Of a DNA stretch of 64,000 bases, positions 60,516-64,000 are shown one piece after another (within the stretch, counting starts at the first letter, position 1; each line of letters opens with the position of its first letter). The position numbers were made by a program, and so were the translations under genes. Origin of the DNA: an uncultured Bacilli bacterium (lineage in GTDB: Bacteria; Bacillota_I; Bacilli_A; RF39; UBA660); contig CAKPIT010000001.1 in NCBI GenBank assembly GCA_934162445.1, forward strand, positions 191,376-255,375, in the 5' to 3' direction. Under the pieces are notes generated by a model that saw only the letters and a program-made list of their open reading frames with translations, was not told the origin of the DNA and ran no database searches.

Positions 60516-61394
60516 TTATTTATTTAATTTTTTCCTAAGTGACTTCTTATTACTCTTAATATGTTCTCCAATAATATCTGAAACCTCTAAAATAGATATA
60601 AAAGCACTCTCATCCATATCTTCAGCAATTCTTTTAAGTTCAAAAACTTCAATTCTCGTAAGAACACAATACATAATTTCCTTTTCCCCCGATAAAAGTC
60701 CTTTACCATTTATTCTTGTAACTGTTCTTCCTAACCTTTTATATATTTCTGAAGCCATATCCGTTCCTTTTTCAGTTACAATAAGTGCCGCCTTCGCCTG
60801 TTCTAATCCTTCAGATACAAAATCAATCACTTTAAACGTAATAAAATAAGTAAGTAATGAATATAAAGCCCTATCAATTCCAAAGTTAATAGCAGCCACA
60901 CTATATATTATAAAGTTAAAAATCATTACTACTTGCCCTACTGATAGTGAGGTTTTTTTACTTATAACAAGAGCCACTGATTCACTTCCATCCACACATC
61001 CACCAAAGCGAATAATAATTCCAACTCCAATTCCTAATAAAACGCCACCAAAAACAGTAGCAAGTAAAATTTCATCCGTAACTTCATTTAACCCACTAAA
61101 TAAATTAAGATAAAATGAAAATACTACCATGGCAAACAAAGTTCTAAATAAAAAATTTTTACCCAAATGCCGATAGCCAATGTAAACAAAAGGAATATTG
61201 ATAACAAGTACTAATATACTAAGTGAAATATTAAATATTTTGGAAATAATCATTGAAATACCTGTAACTCCTCCATCCAATATTGTATTAGGAATTAAAA
61301 AAGTATCTAATGAATAAGCCGCCAGCATCGCTCCTATCATTATTAGTAAGTAAGATAGTAATTCTTTTAACCATTTATCCCTAACCTTAAACAT
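60516..61394 (-). CDS. YitT family membrane protein (DUF2179)
   Basis: A 292-residue protein: five hydrophobic segments (~12-200) with the family patterns ILDGGVTGISMII and RFGGCVDGSESVAL, then a cytoplasmic DUF2179 domain (~205-290: VTEKGTDMASEIYKRLGRTVTRINGKG, then MYCVLTRIEVFELKRI). Transport or regulatory role unknown. Confidence 0.9.
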   Translation of the reverse strand: MFKVRDKWLKELLSYLLIMIGAMLAAYSLDTFLIPNTILDGGVTGISMIISKIFNISLSILVLVINIPFVYIGYRHLGKNFLFRTLFAMVVFSFYLNLFSGLNEVTDEILLATVFGGVLLGIGVGIIIRFGGCVDGSESVALVISKKTSLSVGQVVMIFNFIIYSVAAINFGIDRALYSLLTYFITFKVIDFVSEGLEQAKAALIVTEKGTDMASEIYKRLGRTVTRINGKGLLSGEKEIMYCVLTRIEVFELKRIAEDMDESAFISILEVSDIIGEHIKSNKKSLRKKLNK

Positions 61395-61484
61395 ATCATC
61401 ATCTCCTACATATATTATACACTATTTGTAAATACTTTTTTGCATTTTTATAAAAATAAATATATACTTATTTTAGGTGATAAT

Positions 61485-61904
61485 ATGGAAAATATAATTA
61501 TTAGAAAATATCTTGATAGTGATTATCAAAATTTATTAAACTTAATAACTGAAAATTTTGAAATTAATAAAAATATAACAATAACTAACAGTGATACAAG
61601 CTATAGCATAGTAGCTGTTTTAAATGACACTATCGTAGGTCATATTAGAATAGACAAATTAACCAACTGTTTCAAAAATTGTGATTATCTAATTATAAAT
61701 TATGTTTGTACTGCCAAAGAATATCAGCATCAACATATTGCCACTACACTATTAAATTACGTTGATAATATCGCTAAAGAGAATAATATTTCTTATATAG
61801 AATTAACCTCAAAACCAAGTCGTATCTTTGCTAACCAATTATATCTAAAAAATGGTTATCAAAAAAAAGAAACCAACTGTTTTATAAAAACTTTATATTT
61901 TTAA
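61485..61904 (+). CDS. GNAT family acetyltransferase
   Basis: A 139-residue GCN5-related N-acetyltransferase: IIRKYLDSDYQNLLNLI at the start, VGHIRIDKL, and the acetyl-CoA loop (VCTAKEYQHQHIATTLL, where the usual Q/RxxGxG/A is only partly kept as QHQHIA). The substrate is unknown. The start is the ATG at 61485-61487 after AGGTGAT; the upstream reading from 61440 lacks a ribosome-binding site. Confidence 0.8.
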   Translation: MENIIIRKYLDSDYQNLLNLITENFEINKNITITNSDTSYSIVAVLNDTIVGHIRIDKLTNCFKNCDYLIINYVCTAKEYQHQHIATTLLNYVDNIAKENNISYIELTSKPSRIFANQLYLKNGYQKKETNCFIKTLYF

Positions 61905-61952
61905 AATAATCTGTTAAAATGTTTTAAAAAATTAAATATTGGAGGTATTTTT

Positions 61953-62897
61953 ATGAAAAAGCGACAACAAGTATATGATTTATATTGGTATTTTGCTTGT
62001 GAAAGACAAAATATTTTTTGGAAGAAATTAAATAACGAGCAAGCTCCATGGACTGATGATAAAATCTTACAAGAATATAAATTTTGTAATAGTTATAGAG
62101 TTAATGATAGAGTTAGTCAATATTTATTAAAAAATGTTATTTATAACGGAAAAAAATATAATGATAGCGATATGATATTTAGAATAATCATTTTCAAAAT
62201 ATTCAACAAAGAAACAACTTGGGAATTACTTCTAAAAAACTTTGGTGATATCACTTTAAATAATTTCAACAAAGAAAAATATTCTAAAGTGTTGGAAGAA
62301 TCCTTAGAAAAAGGAAATTCTATATATAATGATGCCTATATCAGTTGTGCTACTAAAGCATATGGTTACCAAAGAAAACATGATAATCACCTGCAACTTT
62401 TATGGCAAATGTTTAAAATAGATAACATAGGAGAAAAAATAACAAACTGTAAAACCATGAAAGAAGCATTTGATATCCTTACTACTTATCCCCTAATCGG
62501 TAATTTTATGGCTTATCAATTAGTGACAGATATAAATTATAGCACTGTTGTCAACTGGAAAGAAAATGAATTTACAATTGCCGGCCCCGGATCATTAAGA
62601 GGAATTAAAAAGTGTTTTATTAGCAAAGGTAACATGAGTAATGAAGATATTATTAAATACATGTATGAACATCAAGAGGAAGAATTCAAAAGATTAAACT
62701 TAAACTTTAAAAGAATTGGCAATAGACCACTTCAATTAATAGATTGTCAAAATATTTTTTGCGAATTAGATAAATACTGTAGAAAATACTTTCCAGAATT
62801 AAAATCAAATCGTACAAAAATTAAAAAACACTATACACCTAAAAAAGATAAAATAACATATATTTACCCACCAAAATGGAATATAGAAAGAAAATAA
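61953..62897 (+). CDS. HMUDK helical-domain-like protein ('nucleotide kinase domain-containing')
   Basis: A 314-residue soluble helical protein resembling the helical domain of 5-hydroxymethyl-dU DNA kinases and the related alpha-glutamyl/putrescinyl-thymine pyrophosphorylases of phages with modified thymine. Supporting motifs: an N-terminal LYWYFACERQNIFWKKL, APWTDDKIL, the signature NSYRVNDRVSQYL (46-58), YPLIGNFMAYQLVTDINYS (179-197) and GPGSLRGIKKCF (211-222). No P-loop is present, so it is not a complete kinase. GGAGG precedes the ATG. No DNA-modification genes are in the window. The match is from pattern memory, not a search. Confidence 0.65.
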   Translation: MKKRQQVYDLYWYFACERQNIFWKKLNNEQAPWTDDKILQEYKFCNSYRVNDRVSQYLLKNVIYNGKKYNDSDMIFRIIIFKIFNKETTWELLLKNFGDITLNNFNKEKYSKVLEESLEKGNSIYNDAYISCATKAYGYQRKHDNHLQLLWQMFKIDNIGEKITNCKTMKEAFDILTTYPLIGNFMAYQLVTDINYSTVVNWKENEFTIAGPGSLRGIKKCFISKGNMSNEDIIKYMYEHQEEEFKRLNLNFKRIGNRPLQLIDCQNIFCELDKYCRKYFPELKSNRTKIKKHYTPKKDKITYIYPPKWNIERK

Positions 62898-63087
62898 CCA
62901 ATTAAAAAAATATTAGAAATCACATTAATAATGTTACCATTTATAGTTCTTTTAATGCTATTTTTAATTTAACAATCACTCTTTCCAAGACATTCTAATT
63001 TACTAAAATCATATATTAATCTAAGAAAAGCAACGAATATCACCAGATAGAATATGCTATAATTATTTATGAAAGAAGATGTATAAC

Positions 63088-63843
63088 ATGATACCTAAAA
63101 TTAAATTTAGAGAAATGACCCTGCAAGAAAATATAGATATAATCAAATGGGCCTATTACGAAAAGAACAAAACATTAAGTGTTCACGATTATACTATCAA
63201 ATACTTTCCAGAATTAGCCAATTTAGATAATAACCTTTCAAAAAAAGAAGAATATAAAAAAATAGAAAAAATAGTTACAAATAAATATAAACAATGTTAT
63301 AAAGAAATAAAAAACAATACAAAAAGATATAATAGTCTCTGGAAAGAATACAATGATAAATATTTTTCCATGTTATCAACATATTTTAATATTGAATGGC
63401 CCAATATTACTATTATTGAAGCAACTGTAGGCCTAATACCAGTTTTCCCTAGATATTTAGATCAATTTTCATTTTCCATTGGTATTGTCGAAGATTGGAA
63501 ATTAATTGAAACAGCAGCACATGAAACATTACATTTCATGTGGTTTGAAAAATGGAAACAACTTCATCCTGAAACTCCAAGAAAAGAATATGATTCTCCA
63601 TATTTAATATGGCAATATAGCGAAATGGTTACTGATCCAATTTTAAACAATAAACCTTTTTCTGAAATATTTGGTAATGTTTTTACTGAAAGAAGTTATG
63701 ATAATTTCTATAAATTAAAAGATAAAAATAATTCTGTTATGAATGTTTTAAAAAATATTTACACCGAAAACATACCAATTGAACAAAAAATGAATAAGGG
63801 ATATACATATATAAAAAGCATTTTAGAATCAACAAGTCATTAA
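63088..63843 (+). CDS. Putative zinc metallopeptidase-like protein
   Basis: A 251-residue protein, probably cytoplasmic. Residues 145-149 are HETLH (HExxH), preceded by small residues (ETAA) as in zincins, and Glu179 in YSEMVTD is a plausible third ligand, giving a gluzincin-type site. The N-terminal half is helical and charged. No signal peptide. No wider family recognised. The start is the ATG at 63088-63090, nine bases after AAAGAAG. It follows the HMUDK-like gene by 190 bp. Confidence 0.55.
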   Translation: MIPKIKFREMTLQENIDIIKWAYYEKNKTLSVHDYTIKYFPELANLDNNLSKKEEYKKIEKIVTNKYKQCYKEIKNNTKRYNSLWKEYNDKYFSMLSTYFNIEWPNITIIEATVGLIPVFPRYLDQFSFSIGIVEDWKLIETAAHETLHFMWFEKWKQLHPETPRKEYDSPYLIWQYSEMVTDPILNNKPFSEIFGNVFTERSYDNFYKLKDKNNSVMNVLKNIYTENIPIEQKMNKGYTYIKSILESTSH

Positions 63844-63856
63844 ATTTCATCAAACA

Positions 63857-63892
63857 AAAGGTATCAATCTCTATTGGAATTGATACCTTTTA
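63857..63892 (+). terminator. Terminator of the metallopeptidase-like gene
   Basis: AAAGGTATCAAT pairs with ATTGATACCTTT in a perfect 12-bp stem followed by TTAT. Confidence 0.8.
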
Positions 63893-63923
63893 TATAAAGT
63901 TCTAAAAATTTAGAACCAATAAT

Positions 63924-63980
63924 TAATTGGAGCCCTTATGGTTCTGGTAAAACAACCATTAAAAGCAACAATTTATAGGT
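63924..63980 (+). pseudogene. Short P-loop-like fragment
   Basis: A frame without start codon reads NWSPYGSGKTTIKSNNL and then stops at a TAG. The GSGKTT part is a Walker A-like motif. It may be a decayed NTPase start or chance; at the edge of the window it cannot be resolved. Confidence 0.25.
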
Positions 63981-64000
63981 AGTAATAACTACTAACTAAA

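Overview
The window is AT-rich (roughly 30% GC) chromosomal DNA from a low-GC Firmicute of the Bacilli type. It looks like an uncultured gut lineage close to Erysipelotrichia or Mycoplasmatota, but one that forms spores. Evidence for that is sigG next to ymxH and yunB, a sigF-like sigma gene beside spoVAC-spoVAD-spoVAE, two CotY/CotZ coat proteins, YlbD, a YutH-like protein, a SpoVB-type flippase, a KinB-like kinase and candidate Spo0A boxes. Genes stop at TGA as well as TAA and TAG (several ATGA stop/start overlaps), so the code is standard bacterial, not the Mycoplasma code.

Layout. 0-6 kb (minus strand): gatC-gatA, a U32-family protein, a small alarmone synthetase, divIVA, sepF and a HerA-type ATPase. 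6-11 kb: a BspA-like (DUF285) repeat surface protein behind a 19-bp poly-T tract, tRNA-Arg, dnaB and membrane-anchored proteins. 11-19 kb: spoVB-like gene, a ylbD-ylbE/ylbF-rsmD group and parE-parC. 19-26 kb: a duplicated DUF3592 protein and the rlmN-prpC-prkC-rsgA-rpe operon. 26-35 kb: the sporulation core, with a pilin-like membrane protein, sigma factor, spoVA genes, a KinB-like kinase behind tandem Spo0A-type boxes and two coat genes. 35-48 kb: RodA/FtsW, a glycosyltransferase, tRNA-Ala, an antitoxin remnant, a three-gene acyl-CoA dehydratase activase-like operon, an ABC-F protein and a Ca2+ P-type ATPase. 48-49 kb: a ten-gene tRNA cluster. 49-54 kb: yutI/yutH/yutD/yunB-type genes and sigG. 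54-60.5 kb: seven more tRNAs, a second P-type ATPase and galE. 60.5-64 kb: yitT, then a small accessory stretch with GNAT, a protein resembling the helical domain of 5-hmdU DNA kinases, a zinc-protease-like protein and a P-loop-like fragment at the edge.

How the parts fit. Much of the window serves sporulation: initiation (kinase with Spo0A-type boxes), forespore sigma factors, spore coat, and the SpoVA channel for dipicolinate. Several genes carry possible cis-control structures: a hairpin over the sigG ribosome-binding site, a terminator-like hairpin in the parE leader, an inverted repeat around the start of the Ca2+ ATPase gene, and a palindrome on the -35 of the tRNA cluster. The least ordinary content is the HMUDK-like protein with its protease neighbour, the split activase operon without a dehydratase, the PTS-EIIB-like domain lacking its phospho-cysteine, and the poly-T promoter of the repeat protein.
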